A program made the translations under genes and the position numbers. Under the pieces are notes generated by a model that was not told the origin of the DNA, searched no databases, and saw only the letters and a program-made list of their open reading frames with translations. Below are positions 35,625-44,027 of a stretch of DNA of 64,000 nt, piece after piece; the first letter of the stretch is position 1, and every line of letters begins with the position of its first letter. Source of the DNA: CAADGL01 sp964643885 (GTDB lineage: Bacteria > Planctomycetota > Phycisphaerae > UBA1845 > Fen-1342); assembly GCA_964643885.1 (NCBI GenBank), contig CAZXUI010000002.1:73309-137308 (forward strand), given 5' to 3'.

Positions 35625-36809
35625 GTGCCACTGCTCGCCGGATCCGCATCGTTTCAGCGCTTCTTCATCGTCGGCCGCGCCGTCGAGCAGCTCGACGACC
35701 GCTTCTTCGACGCCCTCACCAAGCGCACCTTCGGCAAGAGCCCGCCGCTGTCCGACCTGACGCAGATCGGCTGGATCGGCTCGCGGCACCTCTTCGACAC
35801 CGAGCCCGCGCCCGATTCCGTCGCATTCGGCCGCTTCGCCCATCTCGCCCTGCGCGTCGACCGCCTCAAGGCCCCGCCCGCCATCGTCCGCAGCTACATC
35901 CGCATCGAAGAGCAGTCGCTCCTGGCCGCCGTCGGCCGCGAGCAGCTCTCGCGCACCGAACGGCGCAAGGCCCGTGAGGCCGCCCTCGCCCGCGCCGAGG
36001 CCGAGCAGAAATCCGGCGACTTCCGCCGCATCGCCGCCTACCCCGTCCTCGTCGATCTCGACCGCCGCTGCGTATATCTGGGCAACACGGGCACGGCCAC
36101 CGCCGAGCGGCTCATGCTCCTTTTCGCCGAGACCTTCGGCGGCGCGCTCGAGCCGGCCGACCCGGCACACCTGGCTCTCCGCCTGCTCGGCAGCGACCGC
36201 ACGGCCGCCCTGCTCGACCGCGTCACGCCCGCCCGCTTCGCCGAGCCGCCCGACGGCTTCGCCGAGCCCGACGGCGCGGCCGGCGCGGCCGATCTGTCGT
36301 TTCTGGGCAAGGAGCTGCTGACCTGGCTCTGGTATCACAGCGACCGCGACGAGGGGCCGCTTGCGCTTCGAACGAGCGGCCAGGTCGCGGTGCTGATCGA
36401 CCGCACGCTGCGGCTCAGGTGCGACTTCGGCCTGACCGGCACGACGACGATCACGGCCGACAGTCCCGCGTTGCTGGCGGAGTCGCGGGCCGCGCTGCGG
36501 ATCGGCAAGCAGCCGACGCGGATGGGGCTGATTCTGGGCGGCCCGTGGGGCGAGGCGCGGCTGACGCTCGACGGCCCGCGGCTGTTGATCAGCGGGCTGA
36601 CGCTGCCCGAGCCGCAGACGACGCGCGCCGCCCGCGAGCGGATCGAGGAGCGATTCGAGCTGATCGCCGACCTGGCGGAGATCGTCGACGCGATCTTCGA
36701 GCTGTTCCTGACGCAGCGGCTCGGCCCCGACTGGCCGCAGCAGCGCGACGCGATCGCGGCGTGGACGACCGGGCGGGTGACCGCGCGGCGGCTGCGCACG
36801 GCGCAGTAG
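35625..36809 (+). CDS. RdgC-like recombination-associated protein
   Basis: A 394-residue cytoplasmic protein starting at GTG 35625 (MPLLAGSASFQRFFIVG) with a GGAG about ten bases upstream. The layout, SYIRIEEQSLLAAVGREQLS followed by RTERRKAREAAL in the first half and SFLGKELLTWLWYHSD in the second, resembles RdgC-like proteins of deltaproteobacteria and planctomycetes. RdgC forms a DNA-binding ring that limits RecA. Distance to E. coli RdgC is large, so the assignment is by remembered pattern. A palindromic repeat follows 27 bases after the stop. Confidence 0.7.
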   Translation: MPLLAGSASFQRFFIVGRAVEQLDDRFFDALTKRTFGKSPPLSDLTQIGWIGSRHLFDTEPAPDSVAFGRFAHLALRVDRLKAPPAIVRSYIRIEEQSLLAAVGREQLSRTERRKAREAALARAEAEQKSGDFRRIAAYPVLVDLDRRCVYLGNTGTATAERLMLLFAETFGGALEPADPAHLALRLLGSDRTAALLDRVTPARFAEPPDGFAEPDGAAGAADLSFLGKELLTWLWYHSDRDEGPLALRTSGQVAVLIDRTLRLRCDFGLTGTTTITADSPALLAESRAALRIGKQPTRMGLILGGPWGEARLTLDGPRLLISGLTLPEPQTTRAARERIEERFELIADLAEIVDAIFELFLTQRLGPDWPQQRDAIAAWTTGRVTARRLRTAQ

Positions 36810-36835
36810 GGCCCGCCCCCCTGAGCGGCCGGATG

Positions 36836-36864
36836 GCATGCTCTCGCCGAAGGCGCGAGCATGC
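36836..36864. repeat. GCATGC hairpin repeat, copy 3
   Basis: GCATGCTC/GAGCATGC outer stem with CGCC-GAA-GGCG inside, 27 bases after the RdgC-like stop codon. The position would suit a transcript end. Confidence 0.85.
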
Positions 36865-36939
36865 GTGACGCCCTCGGCGGCCCATTCGCCAGGGTGGTAC
36901 GGGCGTCCTCGCCCGTACTCTCCCCCGCCGAGTGGCATA

Positions 36940-36957
36940 GGCAAGCGCAGCTTGCCC
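36940..36957. repeat. GGCAAGC-GCA-GCTTGCC palindrome
   Basis: Short palindrome also found at 63108-63126 (perfect, one base longer on each side) and, degraded, at 63599-63617. Flanking GTGGCAT and CCGTG are shared with the 63108 copy. Confidence 0.75.
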
Positions 36958-37360
36958 GTGCTGTTGAGCGTTCTTCCGCTGGTGCGAGACCCGCTGGTGC
37001 GAGATTCCCAACTCGAACGCCCGCGGCCAGGCGGACGAGCGCAACCCGTGGACACCCGTTCCTCACCCTCGTATCTCATGGGGCCGTCAGCTCGACTCAC
37101 AGTACGAGACGGACAAAGGTGCCCCCCGCGTGAGACGCGCCCGGCAGGGTAGCCCAGGGCGAGCCAGCGCCGCCCTGCGTCGCGCCCGCCCGCTCGCGCT
37201 GCACGCTGAGAGCGTGCGGCAGGACCGGCGCCCTTCGGGCGAGGGAGGAGAACCGGAGAGCAGTGGAGCGGGGGGCATGGCTCGCGCCAGGGACCGGTCC
37301 TTTCTCTACGGAGCGGCGAAGTGCGGTCGGTGCGAGCTGGGATTCTCGCACGAGCAGAAC

Positions 37361-37390
37361 GACCCGCCGCTTGGCGCGGCGGGTTCTGAT
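37361..37390. repeat. CCGCCGC-GCGGCGG hairpin repeat
   Basis: Stem CCCGCCGC with GCGGCGGG, followed by TTCTGAT. Related copies: 40317-40345, 44102-44130 (degenerate), 63854-63881 (inverted) and 63898-63928 (different but complementary stem). Confidence 0.8.
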
Positions 37391-37436
37391 GGCGCATGGC
37401 TTGCGTGCGAGAAAGGATTCTCGCACGCGCGGATAC

Positions 37437-37524
37437 GGGCGAGACGCCCGTACCACCCAGATCGGACGGGCGAGACGCCCGTACCATCCAGATCAGACGG
37501 GCGAGACGCCCGTACCACCCGGTT
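37437..37524. repeat. 31-bp tandem repeat, three copies
   Basis: Copies begin at 37437, 37468 and 37499. Each contains the palindrome GGGCGAGACGCCC followed by GTACCA and a CCAGATC spacer. The short spacers are near-identical rather than unique, so this is not a CRISPR array. Single inverted or partial copies of GGGCGTCTCGCCCGTAC occur near 36890, 40010-40080 and 44132-44150. Confidence 0.8.
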
Positions 37525-37716
37525 GATTGCGGGCGAGGCGACGAGGTGATTTTTCCGCCCCGCACAGCGCCTCCTGCCTACAATCCACTGGACGAGCACA
37601 CCGACGGTCGCCGCCGCAAAGGCACCGGGCCGAGTCCGGCGGCGCCACGGGGCGGGGCCGACCAGAAGAACGCGTTGGGGCCGCGTTAGAAAAATTCAGT
37701 AAAAAACGAGTGTAAA

Positions 37717-37734
37717 ACCCGGGCCGTTCCGGGT
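37717..37734 (-). terminator. Small hairpin with minus-strand T-tracts
   Basis: ACCCGG/CCGGGT stem with a 6-base loop. In the minus direction it is followed by TTTT and then TTTTTT, as in an intrinsic terminator, but no minus-strand gene is seen upstream of it, so its role is unclear. Confidence 0.35.
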
Positions 37735-37809
37735 CTCTAAATGAATAGAAGACGGCAGCGGGCCGTCAGGACACGCGTGCGAGGGTCGCAAGGTCGAAAG
37801 GAGCCGGTC

Positions 37810-38091
37810 ATGAACCTCGACAGCGAAGTGATGCACGCGGTGGACGAGCTGGAGTACATGCCCATCGACGAGTACCGGGAGGCGATTGCGGCCGCCTACT
37901 TCGAGCTGCCGGAACGCCTGGACGTGCGGTACCTGTGGACGAAGGGCCCGCTCAGCCTGTTCCGCGTGAACTGGTGGCACAGCAACAGCGCCACGGGCGA
38001 GTCGTACATCCGGCGTTCCGAGTTCGTCGCGGTCGAGCGGACCGCGGACGGCCTGGTCCTGAGGCCACCCACATGGCGCTGGGCTGCGTGA
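37810..38091 (+). CDS. Conserved-looking small protein, unknown
   Basis: A 93-residue soluble protein (MNLDSEVMHAVDELEYMPI...). ATG 37810 follows AAAGGAG with eight-base spacing, which is strong support. The sequence is acidic at the N terminus and rich in Trp/Tyr in the middle (YLWTKGPLSLFRVNWWHSN), ending PPTWRWAA. It has no transmembrane segment or signal peptide. I do not recognise the family. An intrinsic terminator lies 145 bases downstream. Confidence 0.65.
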   Translation: MNLDSEVMHAVDELEYMPIDEYREAIAAAYFELPERLDVRYLWTKGPLSLFRVNWWHSNSATGESYIRRSEFVAVERTADGLVLRPPTWRWAA

Positions 38092-38170
38092 GATGAGAAC
38101 CGACTCGGCCGCCGGACTCCGCCCGCGTGCGACGAAGGCATCGGCCGCGGCGGCCGCGAAGATTGCTGGG

Positions 38171-38235
38171 GGGTCGGCGCCGGGAAGATGAGCCCGGCGC
38201 CGAACACAGGACGCAAGGGCCACTGCGACGTTGCG
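38171..38235 (+). ncRNA. Candidate structured RNA before a terminator
   Basis: A perfect 11-bp hairpin (38174-38184 with 38193-38203, 8-base loop) is followed by an unpaired segment CAGGACGCAAGGGCCACTG and then by the terminator at 38236-38275. This two-hairpin arrangement in a non-coding stretch suggests a small RNA or a structured 3' UTR. The GACGCAAGGGCC string recalls part of c-di-GMP-I riboswitches, but the other conserved half is missing, so I do not call it a riboswitch. Confidence 0.35.
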
Positions 38236-38275
38236 AACCGGGCGAGCGCTCCGACGGCTGGCCCGGTTCTTTTTT
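38236..38275 (+). terminator. Intrinsic terminator
   Basis: An 8-bp GC-rich stem (AACCGGGC at 38236-38243 with GCCCGGTT at 38261-38268) is followed by CTTTTTT. It is the clearest Rho-independent terminator in the window and ends transcription from the 37810 gene or from a small RNA before it. Confidence 0.85.
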
Positions 38276-38384
38276 GCGCGGCCGACAGACCGCCTCCTGC
38301 CGTCTCCTGCCATCACGCCCGCTGCGCGGTCCCGCGGCGGCGGGGCTATACTCCTGACGTACCGCCTGTGATGGGAGCGAGTTC

Positions 38385-38621
38385 ATGTCGACCGAGATTC
38401 TGATCGGCCGCAGCGAGAGCGGCGAGGAGACGCGCTTTCGACTCGACGTGTTTCAGGAGGGCGAGCACTGGACCAGCACGCTGGTGCGGCTAGACCGGTC
38501 CGGCCGGCCGGAGGAAGTGCGTGTGGCCCCGCGGTTCTACGGCACGACGGCCGAACAGGCCCGCCGGCGGATGATCCAGGTCCTGGAGAACCAGTTCGAC
38601 GAGGTGCGGGCGACGGCGTAG
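38385..38621 (+). CDS. Small soluble protein, unknown
   Basis: A 78-residue protein (MSTEILIGRSESGEETRFRL...). The N-terminal half is strand-like (TRFRLDVFQEGEHWTSTLVR), the C-terminal half a helix (TAEQARRRMIQVLENQFDEV). The ATG follows GGGAG with suitable spacing. No motif is recognised. It lies 78 bases before kdsA on the same strand and may share its transcript. Confidence 0.6.
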   Translation: MSTEILIGRSESGEETRFRLDVFQEGEHWTSTLVRLDRSGRPEEVRVAPRFYGTTAEQARRRMIQVLENQFDEVRATA

Positions 38622-38699
38622 CCGGCCGCGGCGGTTGCCCGTACCGCCGGCTCGGGCATGCTGCTAGGATGCTCTCGGACGCGTACCGAGAGCACCCGG

Positions 38700-39524
38700 G
38701 TGAAGACCATCGAGACTGTTCAACTCGCAGATCACCGCGTCGGGCGGGGGCAGCCGCTGCTGCTCATCGCCGGGCCGTGCGTGATCGAATCGCTCGACCA
38801 TTGCCTGAAGCTGGGTGAGGCGATCGCGGCGATCGCCCGGCGCGTCGGCCTGCCGTACGTCTTCAAAGCCAGCTTCGACAAGGCGAATCGCTCGAGCGTT
38901 CATTCGTACCGCGGCCCCGGGCTCGAAGACGGGCTGGCGATCCTGGAGAAGGTCCGGCTGCGCCTCGGCGTGCCGGTTCTGTCGGATATTCATGAACCCG
39001 CCCAGGCGGCCGCCGCCGGGCAGGTGCTCGACTGCCTCCAAGTGCCCGCGTTTCTCTGCCGCCAGACGGACCTGCTGGTCGCGTGTGGCCGCACGGGCCG
39101 CTGCGTGAACATCAAGAAGGGCCAGTTTCTCGCGCCGGAGAAAATGGCGCTGGCGGTCGAGAAGGTGGTCGAGACGGGCAGTCGCAACGTGCTCGTGACG
39201 GACCGCGGCACGACCTTCGGCTATGAGCGGCTGGTCAGTGACATCACCGGCCTGGCGGTCATGCGGCGCTTCGCCCCGGTCATCTTCGACGCGACGCACT
39301 CGGTCCAGCATCCCGGCGGCAGCGGCCACGTGACTGGCGGGGCGCGCGAGTTCATCCCGTTGCTTGCCCGGGCGGCCACCGCGGCCGGGATCGACGGGCT
39401 GTTTCTCGAGGTGCACGACGATCCGCCGCGGGCCAAGAGCGACGCGGCGACGGTCTGGCCGCTGGACCGGCTCGAGGAGCTGCTGGCGTCGGTGCAGCGA
39501 ATCCGGGCGGCGGCGGCGGAATGA
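38700..39524 (+). CDS. kdsA: 3-deoxy-8-phosphooctulonate synthase
   Basis: KDO-8-phosphate synthase condenses arabinose-5-phosphate with phosphoenolpyruvate, an early step of lipopolysaccharide inner-core synthesis. Motifs: LLIAGPCVIES, KASFDKANRSS, CRQTDLL, CVNIKKGQF, RGTTFGY and DATHSVQHPGG. The AGPCVIES cysteine suggests a metal-dependent type. I take GTG 38700 (274 residues) because it matches the usual start of the family; an ATG at 38658 would add 14 residues of poor sequence. Presence of kdsA implies an LPS-bearing outer membrane. Confidence 0.95.
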   Translation: MKTIETVQLADHRVGRGQPLLLIAGPCVIESLDHCLKLGEAIAAIARRVGLPYVFKASFDKANRSSVHSYRGPGLEDGLAILEKVRLRLGVPVLSDIHEPAQAAAAGQVLDCLQVPAFLCRQTDLLVACGRTGRCVNIKKGQFLAPEKMALAVEKVVETGSRNVLVTDRGTTFGYERLVSDITGLAVMRRFAPVIFDATHSVQHPGGSGHVTGGAREFIPLLARAATAAGIDGLFLEVHDDPPRAKSDAATVWPLDRLEELLASVQRIRAAAAE

Positions 39525-39540
39525 CGATAGAATAAGGATG

Positions 39541-39930
39541 GTGAAGCGGGCCGGGCGATCGCCGGCCGGGCTTGCCCGGCCGGAGGAAAGTCCGAACTGG
39601 ACAGGGCACGGTGGTGGCTAACGGCCACCGGGGGCAACCCCAGGGAAAGTGCCACAGAAAAGACACCGCCGATGGATGCTGACCCGCGCGGCGGCATCAC
39701 AGGTAAGGGTGAAAAGGTGCGGTAAGAGCGCACCGCGCGGCTGGTGACAGCCGCGGCACGGCAAACCCCACCGCCAGCAAGCCCATGTAGGGGGCGATGA
39801 GCCGGCCCGGCTCGATATCAGCCCCGGGTAGGGTGCTTGAGGCTGTCGGCAACGGCAGTCCCAGATGAATGGTCGCCGCCCGGCCCGCGAGGGTCGGGAA
39901 CAGAATTCGGCTTACAGGCCCGCTTCGCCA
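39541..39930 (+). ncRNA. rnpB: RNase P RNA, type A
   Basis: The catalytic RNA that matures tRNA 5' ends. The 5' strand GAAGCGGGCC (39543-39552) pairs perfectly with GGCCCGCTTC (39917-39926) to form P1. Conserved blocks are in order: GAGGAAAGTCCGAACT, ACAGGGCAC, GGAAAGTGCCACAGAAA, GTAAGGGTGAAA, GGTAAGAGCGCACCGC and, near the 3' end, CCCAGATGAATGG and ACAGAATTCGGCTTACA. About 390 nt, normal for type A. TAGAAT at about 39527-39533 could be its -10 box, and a T5 run follows at 39931. Confidence 0.97.
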
Positions 39931-40614
39931 TTTTTCGCTCCGCAACGCCGCCCGTACGAGTACTGTGCAGATTGGGGAGCGCGGGCGTCCCGCGCGCAAT
40001 CATCCGGGTGGTACGGGCGTCTCGCCCGTACCATCGATTCTCGCCGCGCTGGGGAGCACGGGCGTCTCGCCCGCCGATCGCACCGATCCGCGACCGTGAG
40101 GGAGCGGGCGGATTCGAAGTTCCACACCCGCGCCCGCGCGCCGAGATGCACACACCTGAGGACATGTACGGGATATTGTTATAGGTGGATGTCATCCGAC
40201 GCTTGCGCGGGCAGCGCGCCACCCCCCGCCCGCTCCCTCACGGTCGCGGCTCGGAACACGCGCACGGTCGCGGCTCGGAGCAGACGGAGAGTCGCGACTC
40301 GGTGGTCGGTGGCGTTGACCCGCCGCTTGGCGCGGCGGGTTCTGACGGCGAGACGCTCGCGCTGCGCGATCAGCGCGAGGCCGGATTGCACTGCTCGCAG
40401 AGCAGTGGCACCCGCGCGAGGACGCCCGTACCACCCGATCCTTGCGGACGGGACGCCCGCGGCCCTCGATATCGCCCGCCGGCGGCTTGCCGCTGGCGGC
40501 CGCGCGGATAGGCTACGCGTGTCGGGCCGCCGGGGGGAAAGCGGCCGACGCGGACAGGGATGGTCAACCCGCAGCCGCCGGGCGGCGCGGGGTTACGCAG
40601 CGGATGCTCCAGCG
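39931..40614. other. Repeat-rich intergenic region rnpB / mrdA
   Basis: About 680 bases. The T-run at 39931-39935 ends rnpB. The rest is repeat mosaic: inverted GGGCGTCTCGCCCGTACC units (about 40010-40080), a module shared with 63764-63836 (40188-40260), repeated CGGTCGCGGCTCGGA units (about 40240-40300) and a CCGCCGC hairpin (40317-40345). The open frame that runs through it into mrdA is not believed to be coding. Confidence 0.65.
40188..40260. repeat. About 73-bp interspersed repeat, copy 1
   Basis: Nearly identical to 63764-63836: GATGTCAT, GCTTGCGCGGGCAGCGCGCC, GCCCGCTCCCT and ACGGTCGCGGCTCGGA occur in the same order with few differences. Part of it is also present inverted near 40092-40113 and as a fragment near 44228-44245. 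Confidence 0.8.
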
Positions 40615-42798
40615 ATGTTCGAGACCCGCCTGAAGTGGTTCGCCGGCCTGGTCGCGGCTTTCGCGGCCGTCATCATTCTGCGGCTGGTCGATATTCAGAT
40701 CGTGCATGCGGAGGATTACGCCGCGCTGGCCGACCGCATTCTGACGCGGCCGGTGCGCTATCTCCCCGCTCCGCGGGGCAACATCCTGGACCGCAACGGG
40801 CGCGTGCTGGTGCGCGACGAGCCGGCCTTCAGCGTCAACGTGCACTATCCCGTGCTCTCAGGCAACAGCGAGGCGTACCTCAGCGCGTTCGCCCGCGAGC
40901 TGCGCCGCAGCGGGCGCGAGCCGGCCGATGCGCCGCTCGAGCCGATCGTCGCGGAGCTGCGGCACCGCATCACCGAGACCTGGCCGCGGCTGGCCGCGAT
41001 CACCGGCCGGCCCGCGGTCGAGCTGCTGAATCTCGCCGAGCAGGTCGTCAGCCGTGTTCAACGCGTCCGCGCAGTCGTGAACGCCGCCAGCGGCCTGGAT
41101 CGCCCCGTGCGCGAGGAGTTCGCCTTTCACCCGCTGATCGACGGACTCGACCGCGACACGGCCGTCGCGCTCCAGCTCGAATTCGAGGGCTTCCCCTGGG
41201 TCGACGTCGCGCCCGGCTCGCGCCGCGTCGCGCCCGGCGCCCGCAGTCTGGTTCACGTCCTCGGCCGGCTCGGAACCGTCAGCCCGAAGCGCATCGCCCG
41301 CGACCCTCTGGGCGACAACGAGCTGCGCAGCCTGCGGCCGGGGGAGCTTTGCGGCATTTCGGGCGTCGAGCGGCTGGCGGACGTGGAGCTGCGCGGCTCG
41401 CGCGGCCGGCTCGTGATGGATTTCGACGGCACCGTGATCGAGCGGCTGGAGCCGGTGCCCGGCCGCGACATTTTCCTGTCGATCGACGCCGACTTGCAGG
41501 ACCGCGTGCTGGAGGTGCTGGCCGAGGCGGTCGACAACTCTGAGAACCCGGCCGGCGGCTCGGCCGTGGTGATCGACGTGCACTCGCGCGACGTGGTCGC
41601 GCTGGTGAGCTACCCGGTCTACGACTACGACGACTATTCGCGCGATTACGCCCGGTTGCGGGCCGATGCACGCTGGCTGCCGCTGCGCTTCCGGGCCGTC
41701 GCCGACGAGTACCCACCCGGCAGCACGTGCAAGGCGATCACGCTGGCCGGCGCGCTGGTCGACGGCAAGGTCACGCCCGAGCAGCGCATCCACTGCCGCG
41801 GCATGATGATGCCCTCCAGGCCGAACCAGTTCCGCTGCTGGATCTACAACCAGTACCAGATCACGCACGACCACTCGGAGAACCCGGCCGGGCAGGACGC
41901 CTCCGACGCGATCCGCAACTCGTGCAACATCTACTTTTTCACGCTCGGCGAGCGGCTGGAGGCCGACCGGCTCTGCTACTGGTTCGGCCAGTTCGGCCTC
42001 GGCCGGTTGCAGGGAACGGGCCTGATCGAGGAGACACCGGCCATCAACCCGACGGCCGACTGGCTGCGGCGGGCCCGCGGCCGCGAGCCGCAGGTCGCCG
42101 ACGCATGGAACTTCTCGATCGGCCAGGGGGAAGTGACCGTCACGCCGCTCCAGGCGGCGAACGTCGCCGCGACGATCGCCAGCGGCGTCTGGGCGCCGGT
42201 CAGGCTGGCGTATGACGACCAGCGGCGGCCGCTGGTGGTTCGCTCCGCGCCGCAGCAGCCGGTCGACCCGGCCGCGCTGCGCATCGTCCGCAGCGGCATG
42301 TGGCGAGTCGTCAACGAGCGCGGCGCGACGGGCTTTCACGCCCGGCTCGATCTGCCGGGCTATGAGCTCTGCGGCAAAACGGGCACGGCCCAGGCCGTCC
42401 CGCGGCCGATGACGCGCCGCTGGGTGCTCGAGTGGCCCGACGGCCGCCGCGAGAGCGTGATGGGCGGATTGTACGAGGACGAGATTCTCGCCCGGTATGA
42501 CGAGCCCAAGCCGCGCGTGGCGGGTTATGAGACGGTCGGCCGCTTTCCGCCGGCCGGCCCGGAAGATCGCCTGCCGTCGCATGCGTGGTTCGTCGGGTAT
42601 ACACAGCCGACGGGCACGCCGCGCGGGGCGGTGCCGGCGGCCCGCTGCTACGCGATCGCCGTGATCATCGAGTACGGCGGCGGCGGTGGGCGCGTGGCCG
42701 GCCCGGTGGCCAGGAAGATCGCCGAGCTCGTGCTGCAAGGCGGCGACGCGCGCGAGGTCGGCCTTGGGCCGGTGCGGCCGCCAGAGGCGGGCCTGTAA
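40615..42798 (+). CDS. mrdA: Peptidoglycan transpeptidase PBP2
   Basis: Class B penicillin-binding protein of the elongasome, cross-linking peptidoglycan with RodA. The 727-residue protein has a single N-terminal membrane anchor (FAGLVAAFAAVIILRLVDIQ), a dimerisation block (APRGNILDRNGRVL) and the transpeptidase motifs: PPGSTCK with catalytic Ser370 and Lys373 (SxxK), NSCNIYFF (SxN) and CGKTGTAQ (KTG). ATG 40615 is the start that places the anchor normally; the upstream open frame is repeat DNA. The stop overlaps the rodA start as TAATG. It shows that this lineage makes a peptidoglycan wall. Confidence 0.95.
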   Translation: MFETRLKWFAGLVAAFAAVIILRLVDIQIVHAEDYAALADRILTRPVRYLPAPRGNILDRNGRVLVRDEPAFSVNVHYPVLSGNSEAYLSAFARELRRSGREPADAPLEPIVAELRHRITETWPRLAAITGRPAVELLNLAEQVVSRVQRVRAVVNAASGLDRPVREEFAFHPLIDGLDRDTAVALQLEFEGFPWVDVAPGSRRVAPGARSLVHVLGRLGTVSPKRIARDPLGDNELRSLRPGELCGISGVERLADVELRGSRGRLVMDFDGTVIERLEPVPGRDIFLSIDADLQDRVLEVLAEAVDNSENPAGGSAVVIDVHSRDVVALVSYPVYDYDDYSRDYARLRADARWLPLRFRAVADEYPPGSTCKAITLAGALVDGKVTPEQRIHCRGMMMPSRPNQFRCWIYNQYQITHDHSENPAGQDASDAIRNSCNIYFFTLGERLEADRLCYWFGQFGLGRLQGTGLIEETPAINPTADWLRRARGREPQVADAWNFSIGQGEVTVTPLQAANVAATIASGVWAPVRLAYDDQRRPLVVRSAPQQPVDPAALRIVRSGMWRVVNERGATGFHARLDLPGYELCGKTGTAQAVPRPMTRRWVLEWPDGRRESVMGGLYEDEILARYDEPKPRVAGYETVGRFPPAGPEDRLPSHAWFVGYTQPTGTPRGAVPAARCYAIAVIIEYGGGGGRVAGPVARKIAELVLQGGDAREVGLGPVRPPEAGL

Positions 42799-44027
42799 TG
42801 CCGGAGTCTGGCACGCGCGGCCTGGGCATGCTTTTCTGGGGGCTGGGGATGCCGGTCCTGGTGCTGATCGGCTTCGGCCTGGCCTCGATCCACGCGACGG
42901 ACCGCTCGAACGCCCGGTTGGCCGCGCCACTCGATCCGCGCGAGGCGAGCAGCGCTGCGGTGTGGATGGAGCGCGTGGCGCAGACGATCGGCCCGCTGAC
43001 GATCAAGCAGGGGCTGTTCGTCGTCGCCGGCGTGGTTCTGATGGCGGTGCTGACGCGCATCCCGTATCAGAAATTCGGCCCGTTGGCCTATCCGTTCTAC
43101 TGGATCGTGATCGTCCTGCTCGTGCTGCTTGTGCTGGACCGCTTCGTCGATCTGCCGCTGATTCCGGTGAAGCGCAACACGCGCCGCTGGATCGAGCTGG
43201 GGCCTTTCACGCTTCAGCCCTCGGAGTTCATGAAGGTCGCGCTGGTCGTGGCGCTGGCCCGCTACCTGCGCTTTCGCAGCTCCTATCGCCGCTGGCTCGG
43301 GCTGGTTCCACCCTTTTTGCTGACGTTGCTGCCGATGGTTCTGATTCTGCGCCAGCCGGACCTCGGCACACTGCTGATGCTGCTGCCCGCGCTGTTCGCG
43401 ATGCTCTTCGTGGCCGGGGCGCGGCTGCGGCACCTGGCGACGATCGTGCTGCTGGGGCTGGCGACGCTGCCGCTGTTCTATTTCTTCGGGATGAAGGACT
43501 ATCAGCGGCAGCGCGTGCTGGTTGTCTTTCGACAGGGCGTCGACGACGAGCGCTGGCACATGGACCAGGGGTATCAGTTGCGGCAATCGAAGGTCGCGCT
43601 CGGCATGGGCGGCGTGTTCGGTGAGGGCTACGGCGAAGGGCTCTTCGTGCGGCACGGGCTGCTGCCCGAGGAGCACAATGACTTTATTTTCGCGATCATC
43701 GGCAATCAGATCGGACTGATCGGCGGACTGATCGTCATTCTCGCTTACGGCGTGATCGTGCTGGTGGGGTTGGAGATCGCCACGGCGACGAACGACCCGT
43801 TCGGGCGGCTGCTGGCGGTGGGGATGGTGGTGATGATTGCTGCCCAGGCGCTGCTGAATATCTGCATGACGGTGGGGCTGGCGCCGATCACGGGCATGCC
43901 GCTGCCGTTCGTGAGCTACGGCGGCAGCAGCCTGCTGGCGAACTTCATCGCGCTGGGGCTGCTGGTGAATGTCGGCCTTCGGCGGCCGATGCTGATCGCC
44001 AAGCCGCCGTTCGAATACACGGATTGA
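42798..44027 (+). CDS. rodA: Peptidoglycan polymerase RodA (SEDS)
   Basis: A 409-residue polytopic SEDS glycosyltransferase, partner of PBP2. Conserved blocks: RWIELGPFTLQPSEFMKVAL, LILRQPDLGTLLMLLP, an extracellular loop with RQSKVALGMGGVFGEGYGEG, LPEEHNDFIFAIIGNQIGLIG and GMPLPFVSYGGSSLLANFI. About ten transmembrane helices are expected. An N-terminal loop of about 50 residues between the first and second helices (HATDRSNARLAAPLDPREAS) is longer than in E. coli. ATG 42798 is coupled to the mrdA stop. Confidence 0.95.
   Translation: MPESGTRGLGMLFWGLGMPVLVLIGFGLASIHATDRSNARLAAPLDPREASSAAVWMERVAQTIGPLTIKQGLFVVAGVVLMAVLTRIPYQKFGPLAYPFYWIVIVLLVLLVLDRFVDLPLIPVKRNTRRWIELGPFTLQPSEFMKVALVVALARYLRFRSSYRRWLGLVPPFLLTLLPMVLILRQPDLGTLLMLLPALFAMLFVAGARLRHLATIVLLGLATLPLFYFFGMKDYQRQRVLVVFRQGVDDERWHMDQGYQLRQSKVALGMGGVFGEGYGEGLFVRHGLLPEEHNDFIFAIIGNQIGLIGGLIVILAYGVIVLVGLEIATATNDPFGRLLAVGMVVMIAAQALLNICMTVGLAPITGMPLPFVSYGGSSLLANFIALGLLVNVGLRRPMLIAKPPFEYTD

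Larger units (their letters stand above)
36810..37809. other. 1-kb repeat-rich intergenic region
   Basis: No gene supported on either strand; the long open frames here are artefacts of high GC. The stretch is a mosaic: GCATGC hairpin (36836-36864), GGCAAGC palindrome (36940-36957), CCGCCGC hairpin (37361-37390) and a three-copy 31-bp tandem repeat (37437-37524). The right end (about 37685-37740) is AT-richer and probably carries the promoter of the next gene. Confidence 0.65.

Noticed and set aside
37437..37524. Possible CRISPR array
   Set aside because: Only three units, spacers nearly identical rather than unique, and no cas genes.
35298..37565. 755-codon open frame on the minus strand
   Set aside because: Covers the antisense of the RdgC-like gene and the repeat region; its text changes with each repeat and shows no domain.
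38205..38270. c-di-GMP-I riboswitch
   Set aside because: Only one short conserved-like string is present; the GCACAGGGCAAACC-type half and tetraloop receptor are missing, and a terminator directly follows.
39865..40614. N-terminal extension of PBP2 by 250 codons
   Set aside because: It would begin inside rnpB and run through intergenic repeats; ATG 40615 directly precedes the membrane anchor.
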